Of a stretch of DNA of 64,000 nucleotides, positions 14,468 through 26,000 are shown piece by piece. The notes beneath the pieces are model-generated. The model was not told the DNA's origin. It saw only the letters and a list, made by a program, of their open reading frames with translations, and made no database searches. Made by a program: the position numbers and the translations under genes. The stretch covers positions 20,412,144 through 20,476,143 of the forward strand of contig OX485809.1 of assembly GCA_950295325.1 (NCBI GenBank), in the 5' to 3' direction. Within the stretch, counting starts at the first letter, position 1. Each line of letters starts with the position of its first letter. Origin of the DNA: Polytrichum commune (Eukaryota > Streptophyta > Polytrichopsida > Polytrichales > Polytrichaceae).

Positions 14468-14658
14468 CGTAACCGGTTGGCCGCTTTGTTGAGCCGTGCA
14501 GGTGACCTAAACAGTGGGTCACTTGTCGTCTTCTTCAACATATCCGATTTAGATGATCATAACCGGCTGGGATGTCGAGGTTATCGTCTGCAAACCTGTG
14601 TGCTCATAGCCAATCGTGTAGTGCCACCTCGGCAAAACAAAGCGGCCAACTGGTTACG
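14468..14658. repeat. Second inverted-repeat pair next to the hairpin
   Basis: The sequence at 14468-14505 (starting cgtaaccggttggccgc) returns as an imperfect reverse complement at about 14619-14658. Together with the adjacent hairpin this gives a compound foldback structure of roughly 270 bp. No coding capacity is visible. It resembles a MITE-like foldback, but target duplications could not be defined. Confidence 0.5.
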
Positions 14659-14664
14659 ATACGT

Positions 14665-16361
14665 AATCCACGCGTGTTGCTCAACTTTGGGGTTGTAGTC
14701 GCGTCCATTCGCAACATGAATGCAATTGGCTTTCACCCATACTAGTGCTCCCTGTGTCAGCTATCATACTCATAATCTCAAAGGAAACTTGTAAAAATTC
14801 AGGCGTTTTCCCTTTTTTGGACATTTTTGACTCCGCATACATTTCCAACGGTTGGAACGGTTCAGTAGTCGCCTTGTCTAGTCAACAATGAAGATTGTAA
14901 TTTGAGAGTTTTCATGAGATCGGTACACAATGTACTAGTTTCTAGGGACCGGAGTGGAGGCAAAGTTGGAGCAAACTTGATCTCAAAGTGCCATGTAGTG
15001 GTGGATTTTGTGAGGTGTGTTGGTCTTATGTGGTCACTCTTCTTCATTGGACACCTACCTATATATGAGTGCTAGATTTGGGGAATCGCTGTAAAAATAC
15101 ACTACTTATTGGCAAAGCATGTAGTTAAGAATGGACACTGGAAAGACACTATTCTTATGACAAGATTGGATAATGTATTCAAAATATTGACACTACTTTT
15201 AATTTCAATTGTTAACACAATTGGAAGGGTCTATGTCATCATTAAGGAGGCCAAAAGCTAAACCATCCCCACCGAGCGTTTGTAGGCTTTTCAAATACTC
15301 TTGGAGCCACTTTTTGGTATGCCAACACCTTTCTTTCCCATCTTGCCCTTGCACTTTGGGCACAACCCACCCCCACCCCCCCCCCCCCAAAAAAATAAAA
15401 ATAAAAATAAAAAATCCCGGCCTAGTCGGTTGAGTCTTCAAAGTCGAGATCATGCGTGTGAAGCTCCTCCATCTCGCACCTTCTCGTTTGCATGTGTCTT
15501 CTTCGGAATACAACCCTCCTTTGAAGTTGTTGATGGTTGGTGTGGATCATAATTGAGAGGTTAATGTAGAGGTTTAGAATCTAGGCAATTCAATGTGTTT
15601 TCGAGGGGAAACTTGAAGTAGTAGGGTTGATCATTTAGGAGTTGGTTAGGAAGGGTTAGGGTGGGGATCCAAAACTATTCTTCATAGATCATAATCCGTA
15701 ATGTTGACACCGAAGACGAAGAAGAGCAACACTCCATTTGTTGTGGGAACAAGTATTGATGACTTAGGCGAGCAATGTAGTAGGACCAAGACTTCATTGC
15801 CTCCATGTGTATACCTGTCTAAGATTGCAACACATGCTCTAACAACAAGACCTTCCAAAGTCAATATATTTTTCCATGGTGACCATGCCTTCATTAATTA
15901 CCATGTGTCGGACACCATGTTGCGATGTGGGCATTGATTCGATGTCACAGGGGTCCCAAATAAACAAGCAAGTCAAGGGTATGCTAATTAGAGCTGAGGT
16001 GGAGGTCAAGGTCAGGGATGCGGCAAACTAAGGTGTCTACCACATGAGTGGCAACGGCACTTGCTGCGCAGGCTAGGGCAAGGGTGTAGGCTCTGGCAGC
16101 CAGCTCACTGCCGGTAGCCTAACGGAGCCACACGGGAGGCACCCAGTCACCCACGGCAAAACCTCCAGGAAGCTTCCGCTGGTTTGCTACAGTCGGCCAA
16201 CAGACTTGTTTATGCCTTCTCTTCCAGGGTTAATTCTTTTCTGTGCTGTGGTTCTTCGGGTTGCAACTGCTCAGCTCTGTACTCACAGTTTATGAACATG
16301 GTCGGCGACGTCCGGAGGCTCGTGATTTTGTTGGTGTTTCAAATGTCATTGCTTTGCACGA
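14665..16361. other. Gene-free stretch left of the nested elements
   Basis: Nothing recognisable is encoded. A long C run followed by A/T-rich words (about 15363-15412) is a low-complexity tract. Small open frames near 15205-15552 and 15682-15937 overlap on both strands and show no family features, so they are not called as genes. Confidence 0.4.
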
Positions 16362-16469
16362 TGTCGTGTAAACTAAGATCGTTAAACACAACAGATCGAG
16401 TGTCGTCATCAACATCAATTAGCAAAATAAACATAGCAAACTAATATGCTAAACAACCACCTCTTCAAG
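16362..16469. repeat. 108-bp direct repeat outside the left LTR (copy 1)
   Basis: This 108-bp segment, beginning tgtcgtgtaaactaag, recurs with one visible mismatch at 16905-17012. The two copies bracket the 432-bp left LTR of the level-1 element. They are far too long for a target-site duplication. No copy was seen near the right LTR. Confidence 0.85.
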
Positions 16470-16470
16470 A

Positions 16471-16902
16471 TGAGGGTTTCTCTCTCCAAGCTCAAGAAAC
16501 TAAGAAGTATCCTTACAAAGCTTAAGAAACTCTGAAATTCACATACAAGAGTCAAGCTCTCTCTCACTCCACAAAGGGAGAATCCAAGAGTGCAAGTGAT
16601 GGAGAAAGAATGCAAAGGCTTTACTCATGATCTACTACACCATAGCCATAAAGATAGCAACAACAAGCTCTCTCTCTCTCAAAACACACTCACAAGACTT
16701 GACTTGACAACAATGACAAGTCAAGATGCCTTCCTCTCCACATAACCCCAATCCTATGTGGATTTCATCCATGGAGTGGATGAACAACTAACTAGGACTC
16801 CCAATGGAGTTCATAATCCATCCAAACACACATGGACTCCTAATGGAGTCCATTTACTCCTAATTTGACGTGACTTAGTCCCTGATGTCACCTCACATGA
16901 CA
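16471..16902 (-). repeat. Left (3') LTR of the level-1 gypsy element
   Basis: The LTR is 432 bp and runs TGAGGG...GACA on the plus strand. It aligns end to end with 62746-63179, with about eleven substitutions and one 2-bp CT-microsatellite difference. For the minus-strand element this is the 3' LTR. Confidence 0.88.
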
Positions 16903-16904
16903 GC

Positions 16905-17012
16905 TGTCGTGTAAACTAAGATCGTTAAACACAACAGATCGAGTGTCGTCATTAACATCAATTAGCAAAATAAACATAGCAAACTAATATGCTAAACAAC
17001 CACCTCTTCAAG
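16905..17012. repeat. 108-bp direct repeat inside the left LTR (copy 2)
   Basis: This is the second copy of the segment at 16362-16469, immediately internal to the left LTR. It is followed by a C-run (tgccccccctagc at 17013-17025), purine-rich on the minus strand, which could be a former polypurine tract. If so, this 108-bp block may have been part of the original 3' end of the element. Confidence 0.8.
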
Positions 17013-17339
17013 TGCCCCCCCTAGCAGATAAGGAGCCCCTCCAATCAGCTAGGAACAAACACACTCATCGGTAGAGATGTGGAACATGATGAAGTTGTTG
17101 CTACATCTGTACATATCCATATTGGGTAGTGGTAATCTAAGGAATTAAACTCATGGTTGAGGAAGTAATCCAAGAACTATAGGCTGGGTGTAATGTGAGC
17201 CCCATCCTTAATCGCCTTCAACAATTTATGTTGAATTCTTTGATAACTCTTCCAATGTGATTTTCAATCCCATAAAACTTCCGACCAACTAGATAACAAA
17301 TTTCACCACTAAGACATGTGGCAAACATCCACAAAGTCC

Positions 17340-18848
17340 TCAATCATGACCATTAACGGCCATGGAGTGGGAGGCTTTCCGACAACGAGGACAAACCCAA
17401 TTGCCAAAATGAAGAGTCAAAAGGGGAGGTGTCAAACATGCCATGTGCCATCCACATTGACAATGGTCGCACAATAACATTGTTGCAGCTCATTTCTTCT
17501 CTCCACACACATAACAAGGCAGATCCTGTGGTACAATCGCCAACTCGGGATGCACAGAGCCGTCGATGGGAAGGTGACATGGAGCACAATTCTTTAAATG
17601 CTCACGACATTCCCGTCCATCATTGCCTTCAAGCAATAATATACCACTTGGTAACACATCTTTTACCTGCAAAATTGTGCGCCCAGCCTTGACATCCAAT
17701 GTCGTAGGCGCCTCCCGTTGCAAGTAAACATAATCCCCCTTGGAAAATCTACGAACCTGAGGTCGATAAATTCCACTGCGGATCCAGGCATACCGTAATG
17801 TATTACGATGTTGAGCTATATTTAAGTTCTCTATGGCCATAAGCATGGCCTTTTGAAAGAACTCTGCTCAGTCATGAAGACATTAAGCCCAAACATCTTG
17901 ATCATCCAAGTTTACCACATGAGCCAATTTCTCTCGCACAGAGCTAGGTAAAATTGGTTCCCGTCCATACAAGAGTTGGTAAGGACTATAGGATGCCAAA
18001 GATGTTTGCCTGCTGAAACGGTAATCCATTGCTATCCATGATAACATCAAGTCCCAATTGTGATGGTTGCCATGAAGCAACCCATACTTCTGCAAACCGT
18101 GCTTGATAGTCTGAACAACTCGTTCAGCTAAGCCATCTGCCTCAGGGTGATCTCTGGAGGTTGTTCGATGATCAATCAAAGCCTTGGTACACAAAGCCTC
18201 GAAAGATCCAAGAAATTCTCTCCCTTGATCCATCAACACCTCTGCAGGTGCTCCAAACCGTGCCAAAACTCGATCAAGAAATGCCATAGCTGCCAATTTT
18301 GAGGAATTTTGGGGAAGAGCCACGAGTTCAATCCACTTACTAAAATGCTCCACCATCACAAGTACATATTTTGCACCACGTGGAGTGATAGTAAACGGTC
18401 CGGCAAAATCCAAAGACCAACGATATCCCAAGCCCATAATAGGTAAAGGCTGAAGTTGAGGTGATAAAATATTAAAACTTCACCTGACCCGGTCACATAC
18501 TTCACACCGGGAAACATAAGTGGCAACCTGTTGATACATACCAGTCCATCAATATTGGTTGCGCAATATAGAGTGTCATTCGCACTCCAAAATGTCCAAG
18601 TTCCGCGTGCACTTGCCGCACTAAAGAAGTTCTTTGATTTGCCCTTGGAACGATGCACCTCGTTCCGTTTGGCCACACACGAAATAACAAGCCGTTTGCC
18701 CAACAAAACCTTATTATTCGATGACTAACTCTATCTAGCTTCATAGCAAATAGTCCGAGAGGAAATATCCCTTGTTGAAGTTTGTACAAGACCGCCTGGT
18801 CTTCCCACACATCACTAACAACGAGAGATTTATCAATGGGGAAAGTTA
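17340..18848 (-). pseudogene. Integrase with C-terminal PHD finger, 3' part of level-1 pol (broken)
   Basis: This is the integrase half of the level-1 gypsy pol. The HHCC zinc-binding region (VHAELGH, then CEVC in a shifted frame) lies near 18490-18600. The catalytic core is 18437-17883, with the first Asp in WSLDFAG, the second in LMDQGREF and the Glu in GLAERVV. A C-terminal region at 17846-17490 follows. Past an in-frame TGA (17489-17487) the frame continues with CYVC, CDHC, HMAC and CPRC, a Cys4-His-Cys3 arrangement typical of a PHD finger, and ends at TGA 17342-17340. PHD fingers read histone tails, so this could replace the chromodomain seen on many plant gypsy integrases. Stops at 17885-17883 and near 17870, and a frameshift near 18505, show decay. 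At 18848 the reading frame meets the level-2 inverted repeat. Confidence 0.88.
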
Positions 18849-18895
18849 GTATGCGAGCGGAGAGCGGAGAGCGGCGATTTGGAGAGCGGAGAACT
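18849..18895 (+). repeat. Left terminal inverted repeat of the level-2 transposon
   Basis: It starts GTATGCGAGCGGAGAGC, followed by more gagcgg-type words and tttggagagcgga. The reverse complement of 55905-55957 matches it with a few substitutions and a short gap. Confidence 0.85.
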
Positions 18896-20076
18896 CCATT
18901 TGAGACATGAATTGAGAGGGAAAATGCACCTATAACCATGAGATTATGGGTTTAGGGTAGAGCTATTTTTAGAATTTTTTAATGAGTTAGGGTCTCTATT
19001 ACCGTGGAAATAGAACAACATTTCCCCATTTGAAACGTTTACATATTTTTGAAACATATATATATTATAATAAAATACAAAATTAAGGCTTACATCACTA
19101 TTACATCATAAATACAATTACCAAACTTGTGTACTATAGTACATATCACTGTAAATCAAATAAAAATTACTATATGAAGGAAACACGAAGGAGATATGTG
19201 AAAAGAATTCCCCACATATAGTCCACTCTATTAATGTTACACCTATAAATGTTAACCCTTTCTAATTGTTAACTTTATTCTACTCCCCACATATTGCACA
19301 CTTTTAAATTTGACTCTATATATGTTAACGAATGAAATGCAACCATAACTACTCTTTGGAAAGACTACGTTTGGCTACGTTTAGTTCTAGTGACGGAAGT
19401 GTAAGAATGGAGGCACATGAGAACTTCCATTAGAAGGTACATGGAAACACGTTCATGTGGGTGTCCAAGTATGTGGGTTTGTTGGTGCAAATTGAGAAAT
19501 ATTTGCAAGTTGTGCATGCCCATGATTCATACTTCACCCATGATTTCTAAACTTCATATTGAATAAAGTTTTGATTGGGTTTGCAATTTTATGAATGGTA
19601 TTCTCTCACAAGGACTTTTAAAAAATGCTTATATTTATAAATGTTAAGATTTGTATATTGGTCGATAAAACAATTTTATAATTGGTAACTGTTAACACCT
19701 TAATAAATGTTAACTATGATCGTTTCCCGAGGATTAACATTTGAGGGTGAACATTATAGAAAGTGTTGTGTGGTGTGCAACTTAAGTATTATTGAGTATT
19801 TATGATTTAGTGAAACAAGGAGGAGGTGTGTGAGGCACCAACTTTATATTTGAATGGGTGGATGCTACATAAGTGGTTAAGATTGTGAGAGGCATACCGT
19901 TTAGGGATACTTGAACTATACTTAAGGGCTAATCCACAAACTAAAAATATTTACAATAATAATTGAAAAATGCAATGCGGGTTGACATTATGAGAATGAA
20001 ATAAAGAAGAGCAAGTATGAGACTTGCGCCGGAAATCTAAAAGCCAAAAATAATACAATCCAATACAAAATGGAGT
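18896..20076. other. AT-rich subterminal region of the level-2 transposon
   Basis: No gene is visible between the left inverted repeat and the 3' end of the ParB-like/methyltransferase gene at 20077. The sequence is AT-rich with several 'atgttaac'-type words (about 19240-19330 and 19640-19740). It may hold transposase-binding sites and the 3' untranslated region, but this is not demonstrated. Confidence 0.4.
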
Positions 20077-23000
20077 TCAAGGAATAAACTCATCCTCACT
20101 CTCCGAAGCACTTTGATCTATGTATCTAAGTACTCTTGGATCGTATCTCTCACGTGGACTAGAAGAGGCACTAGAGCTATGGGAGGAGTATTTGGCATAA
20201 GCTACTGCCATATCCTCGGCATAAGAAGGAAGTCGCATGGTAGGACTAGTCGGCGAGCCGAAGTATTGATCCATCAGACTGCACCAACAGAGGAGAAATT
20301 ACGATTGTTAGAATACTTCCAATCAAATGCAACATACTCAACATTAAGTTTAAGATGACAACAAACTTACTCACATAGATTAACTGCACCCTGTTGAGGG
20401 AGGGCATCGTCGTCGTCCTCGTCAAGGTCTACAACGTGAGTTGGATCGACCCCTAGAGACTCCGAGGCTGCGACCTGTATTGGGTGCAAAATTTCTTCGT
20501 ACAATTCCTTGTCTCCCTCAAGTGCCACTATTGCCCTGTTAGTAGATTGTGCTGCAAGAACCGAGGCACCTACAAAGAGCAAAACAAATGAATTAGTAGA
20601 AGGTGATTGAATTGCCTAAGTCTAGAGGCATGGGAATGTTACACAAATTACTCATACCAGTTCCAGCAGTGAGGTCACATATAATCCCGCCTGGAGGGCT
20701 AAGGCCACTGATTAGAAGCTGGAGCAGGGACACTGCCTTCTCTTTAGGGCCCCTCCAGAATGTGTCACCGTCGTTGCGCTTGAGTGCAGTATCAGAGATG
20801 ACAATGTTGAAAAGAACGTCATCATTTGCAAGGTCAACATCTTCAAATTTGTCACTGGAAAAAATAACAAACTCCTTGGGTGGCCTAAGCAAAGGTGTGG
20901 AGAAAGATCGAACCAACACGATTGCTTTGAATTTCAGAGTCTGGACATCAAACATAGGCCTCGAATTGTTAGCAATGTGATTGAAAGTATGAATGACTTC
21001 GAACTTGAAGAGTGGGAAATGGCTACAATTACTCACCCGCTTAGAGTTATGCATAGGGTGAGTGAGGTGTAGAGAATTAACGATGGTCCATTCCTCCTTG
21101 ACCTCCAAGTTGTTGTTGTAGAGAAAGCTCAAGACCTTCTTCTTGATTTGCACACTGTCAGGATAAAATAAGAGGAGTGCGCCATCGTCGTGAAGATAGC
21201 CCTGACAAAAACCAATGGTGAACTTGATAAAGTTCTGAACCTGCTTATTCCAATTTGGAACTTGCCCCGGGAATTCAGAAACTCCTGGGACAGGCAAACC
21301 ATTAGGATACTCTGCAATGACGAGGTCCACCGCAGCCTTATGCAACACCTTGCCGGAGAAGAAGAATTCCCTGGATGCTCCAACCTAAAAAGAAAAAACC
21401 CGTGAACGGCATATCTCGAGAGGGTGCCGTTAACGAAAAATTTGATTTTCATTACCATATCAAGCATCCTAATATGACCATTAACCAAGAATTAAATGAA
21501 CGTAGCGGGTCCACCTATATGACCAACCTGAAATTTCTAACCATATTCGGTCATCCTAAACCTATTAGTGCATATCCAGGCCATATATGAGCACCAAAAA
21601 AATAAAAATAAAAGTCCCCCGAGGGGGGTGCCGTAAACGGCAACTCTCGGGGGCACCACATATTAACCTCAAAATCTTATATTTATGAGTGTATTATGCA
21701 TCCTAATATGACCATTAACCAAGCTTCAAATGACCGTAACGGGTCCAAATATATGACCAACCTGAAATTTCTAGCCATATTGACTTACCCTCAACCTTAG
21801 AGTGCATAAACATGCCATATTCAAGCACCAAAAAAATCAAAAAAAAAAAACCCCGAGGGGGGTGCCGTTAACGGCACCTCTCGGGGGCACCACATTTTAT
21901 CCTCACAATCTGATATTTATGAGTATATTATGCATCCTTATATGACCTTCAACCAAGACCAACATCAACTTAAGGGGGTCCGAATATATGACCAATGAGC
22001 AATTTCTAGCCATATTGACTTACTCTCAACCTTAGAGTGCATAAACATGCCATTTTCAAGCACCAAAAAAATAAATAAAAAGACCCCCGAGGGGGGTGCC
22101 GTTAACGGCACCTCTCGGGGGCACCACATTATAACCTCAAAATCTGATATTTATGAGTATATTATGCATCCTTATATGACCTACAACCAAGACCAACATC
22201 AACTTAAGGGGGTCCGAATATATGACCCACCTAAAATTTCTGGCCATATTGACTTACCCTCAACCTTAGAGTGCATAAACAGACCATTTTCAAGCACCAA
22301 AAAAAAAAAAAAAAAAAACCCCCAATGGGGGTGCCGTTAACGGCACCTCTCGGGGGTACCACTTTATATCCTCACAATCTGATATTTATGAGTATATTAT
22401 GCATCCTTATATGACCTTCAACCAAGGCCAACATCAACTTAAGGGGGTCCGAATATATGACCCACCTGCAATTTCTAGTCATATTGACTTACCCTCAACC
22501 TTAGAATGCATAAACAGGCCATTTTCAAGCACCAAAAAAATAAAAAAAAGACCCCCAAGGGGAGTGCCGTTAACGGCACCTCTCGGGGGCACCACTTTAT
22601 ATCCTCACAATCTGATATTTATGAGTATATTATGCATCCTTATATGACCTTCAACCAAGACCAAGATCAACTTAAGGGGGTCCGAGTATATGACCCACCT
22701 GCAATTTCTGGCCATATTGACTTAGCCTCAACCTTAGAATGCATAAACAGGCCATTTTCAAGCACCATAAAAATAAAAATAAAAACCCCCGAGGGGGTGC
22801 CGTTAACGGCACCTCTTGGGGGCACCACAGTTTATCCTCACAATATGATATTTATGAGTATATTATGTATCCTTATATGACCTTCAACCAAGACCAACAT
22901 CAACTTAAGGGGTCTATATATATGACCAACGAGCAATTTCTAGCCATATTGACTCATCCTCAACCTTACAGTGTGTAGACAGGCCATTTTCAAGCACCAA

Positions 23001-26000
23001 AAAATTTAAAAAAAAACCCCCGAGGGGGGTGCCGTTAACGGCACCTCTCGGGGGCACGACATTATAACCTGAAATTTCTAACTATAATGAGTCATCCTTA
23101 ACCATATAGTGCATAACCAGGCCATTTACAAGCACCAGATAAATTAAAAAAAAATCATCCGAGGGGGGTGCCTTTAACGGCACCTCTTGGGGGCACCACA
23201 TTATTATTAAATATCCTAAGCAAACCATGGCGTTAAGGGAAGATGCATTTGGTGAATAGAGGAAGGTGAGCCGAATTGAATGGGAATTAAGCAGAATATT
23301 TACCTCATTGAGAAAAACAACCATATCATCGTAAGTTGAAGGGAATTTGTTGTGCTTTGTCTTATAATCTAACATCCTGTGGAAGGAGTCATTAAGTCAA
23401 AGAACCCGAGGAGAAGCAGAGGAGGAGTTGTATGCCTGGGATGAAGACATTGTCTTGACAGCAGGTGGGATGAATCTGATGGGATTGGATTCACCAGCAA
23501 CTCCTAGGCGAATACGCTTTAGAGCAGGTTCCCGTCGAGTATGTGAGATAAGAGGGTCCGCAAGTGAATCAGGTTGATCACCGATATCCTCTGTTACTTG
23601 AATATCTTCGTCCATTGGCTCCTCAACCACCTCAGCAGCCTTCCGCTTAGATACCCGAGGCCTACTCCCTGTAGTAGCTGTCTTGCTTTTGGAGGAGCCA
23701 CCCATAGGAGGTGTAGGAGACTGTGAGACAGGAACTGGTGCGGCGGGAGAAGGTAAGAGAGGTTGGATGGAGTCCCTGAGTGCGATGTCAAATGGAGGAG
23801 GCTTCTTGAATGGACAGTCCAAATACCATCCGCACTGTTGAAAATGGATTGGATCCCATGTCCTTATAATTGCGGTAGTGAACATGGAATCAGGGCTTTC
23901 GATATCCAGGTAGTTAGGGAAGAAAACGGGTACCTTAGAGATGGCCTTCCTCGGCAGGAGAACGTACCGAAAGTACCTGTAAAAGACCCCGCGGACAGCT
24001 TGAACGAAGAAAGGTTGCTTGTCCGGGGGATTGTTCTTGTGAGCGCCGTTATCTCCACCTAATTCAACAAAGAATGCAATCTCCCAAAGTTGACACCTCA
24101 TAGCCTCCACGTAATCGAAAATAGTTAGGATCGGATCTTCGCCATGGGGATTGTAGTCAACAACTTCTTCAAGATCTGTGAGAACACCCGAGAAGAGCTC
24201 CTCAGCCTCCACCACAATATGATGCCATGCGCAATTAGATATAGTATAAAAGGTTAAGGTTGATTTCCATAGCTCATTACTGGACATGCAAATGACAACA
24301 TGAACTTTCAGATGAATGCTCACCTGCGCCCACCATGTTGCACGATTAAGCCATTCCGGGAACTTGGAGTCGGCGAAGGCAGTCTTGGAAAAGCGATGCG
24401 CATCCCGGATTGCCGCAGAGGAGTTCCACCTCTGGAGCCACTTAACCATCATTCTTGAAGGCATCGCTGAAGTAGTTAGCATATACAATTTCTCTTGAAG
24501 CATCTTAGGTTCATCAAACTTCTCATAATGAGCCTTCACTTCCTCTAGAAAAACAGGAGTTAATTTGGGATCCGCGACAGGCAAATGCTTCCTGAGCTCC
24601 GCGACAAGCTTATCCTCCACCTTCTTCACAACTTTTCTAACCCATTCCTTTGCATTATGCTCCGTCCAATTGCTAGAATCTGGGTTCTTCATCTTGTACT
24701 TGTCCTCAGTAGCATGGGCAGCTTCTGCAATCTCTTGCTATAGGTCAAACAAACAATACAATCAGTTACATGAATTGCATATGCATAATTTAAATGACAC
24801 GATAATATTAGAGGTTGAAATTACCTGGTAAAGGACCGCATTGAGACCTTCAACGGTGAAGGTGAACCATGTGCGATGTTTCCCAGCCTGCTTCTTCCTT
24901 GCAGCCTCCAACATAGTCGGAGATACTAAACCCTCAAAGTAGGACAGTGGCTGGGGTGCTAGATTCTGTATGCGAAATAGCTTGTGAACTATGTTTGTGG
25001 TGACGTGTAATTTTTTATTCTTCCTGGAAACCAAAATATATATTAGAATGATGCATGACTAAAAGCAAAATTCAAAAGCAGAGATTAGGATCTTACCAAT
25101 TAACTTCGTGCAGAGCGGCTATCACGGATGGAACGTCTCCTCTAGGTTCAAGGATTACACCCTCAACACAGAAATACCAATTAATATCATAAGTGTGAAA
25201 TTGCTCAATGATACGCATCCATGCTTGAAGCCGATGGTTCTCATCCCATACCATGAACATCTTATTAGAAAATATCTTCAAATCGTCATCTGCAAGAAGC
25301 TTCTTCTTAAATTCGTCATTCACCTCCTTCCACTCCAAAGACCACTTGGCAACCACATTGGGTGTCACGTCATTGGTGTGTCCATGGTGGTCTTCCAATG
25401 CCACATAAAAGAAACCACACCCCTCCATGTAGCCATCAATCATAAAATGAGTAGCAAGTTGAGATACATCATTTTTAAGAAACGGTCTTACAACAGGAAG
25501 AGGCATCATGCGACAAAGAGGGATAAAGAGACGACCCTTTTGTTTTGGTTGCCATTTAAGTTTCTCAAGCCTAGATGCGGTTGGAACGTTCTCCTTAATG
25601 ACAAGGTCGTGAAGCTTAAATTTCAACTGTCCATCTGTAAGGCGGATTTCATCTGAACAAAGGTCTCAGCATCAAAATACATTAGAAGTGATAAGAACTT
25701 GTCCTTAAATCCAAACAATTGAACTAAAGCGCACTCCTAAACCTCAAAATCAGATTAATAACCAAAACCTGAAGCTTCATAATCAAACAAAGAAAAAAAA
25801 CCCATTGAGGGCCACCTGTAAGCGCAACGAGAAACCTCAAACCATATTCAGTCATACTAAGCCATACTCAGTTATCCTAATGTATAGAGTACATAAACAG
25901 GCCATATACAATAAACAAAAAAATAAAAAAATATCCCCGAGGGGGTGCCGTTAACGGCACCTTTCGGGGGCACCACATTATAACCTCAAAATCTGATATT

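Noticed and set aside
15363-15412. Poly-C/poly-A tract as a functional element
   Set aside because: Simple homopolymer and A/T-rich repeats, with no context for a role.
15682-15937. Overlapping 70-78-codon frames on both strands
   Set aside because: No family resemblance, no splice partners or supporting context.
21424-23183. CRISPR-like array
   Set aside because: The whole 233-bp unit is repeated, with no variable spacers, and it lies in an intron of a plant-type gene.
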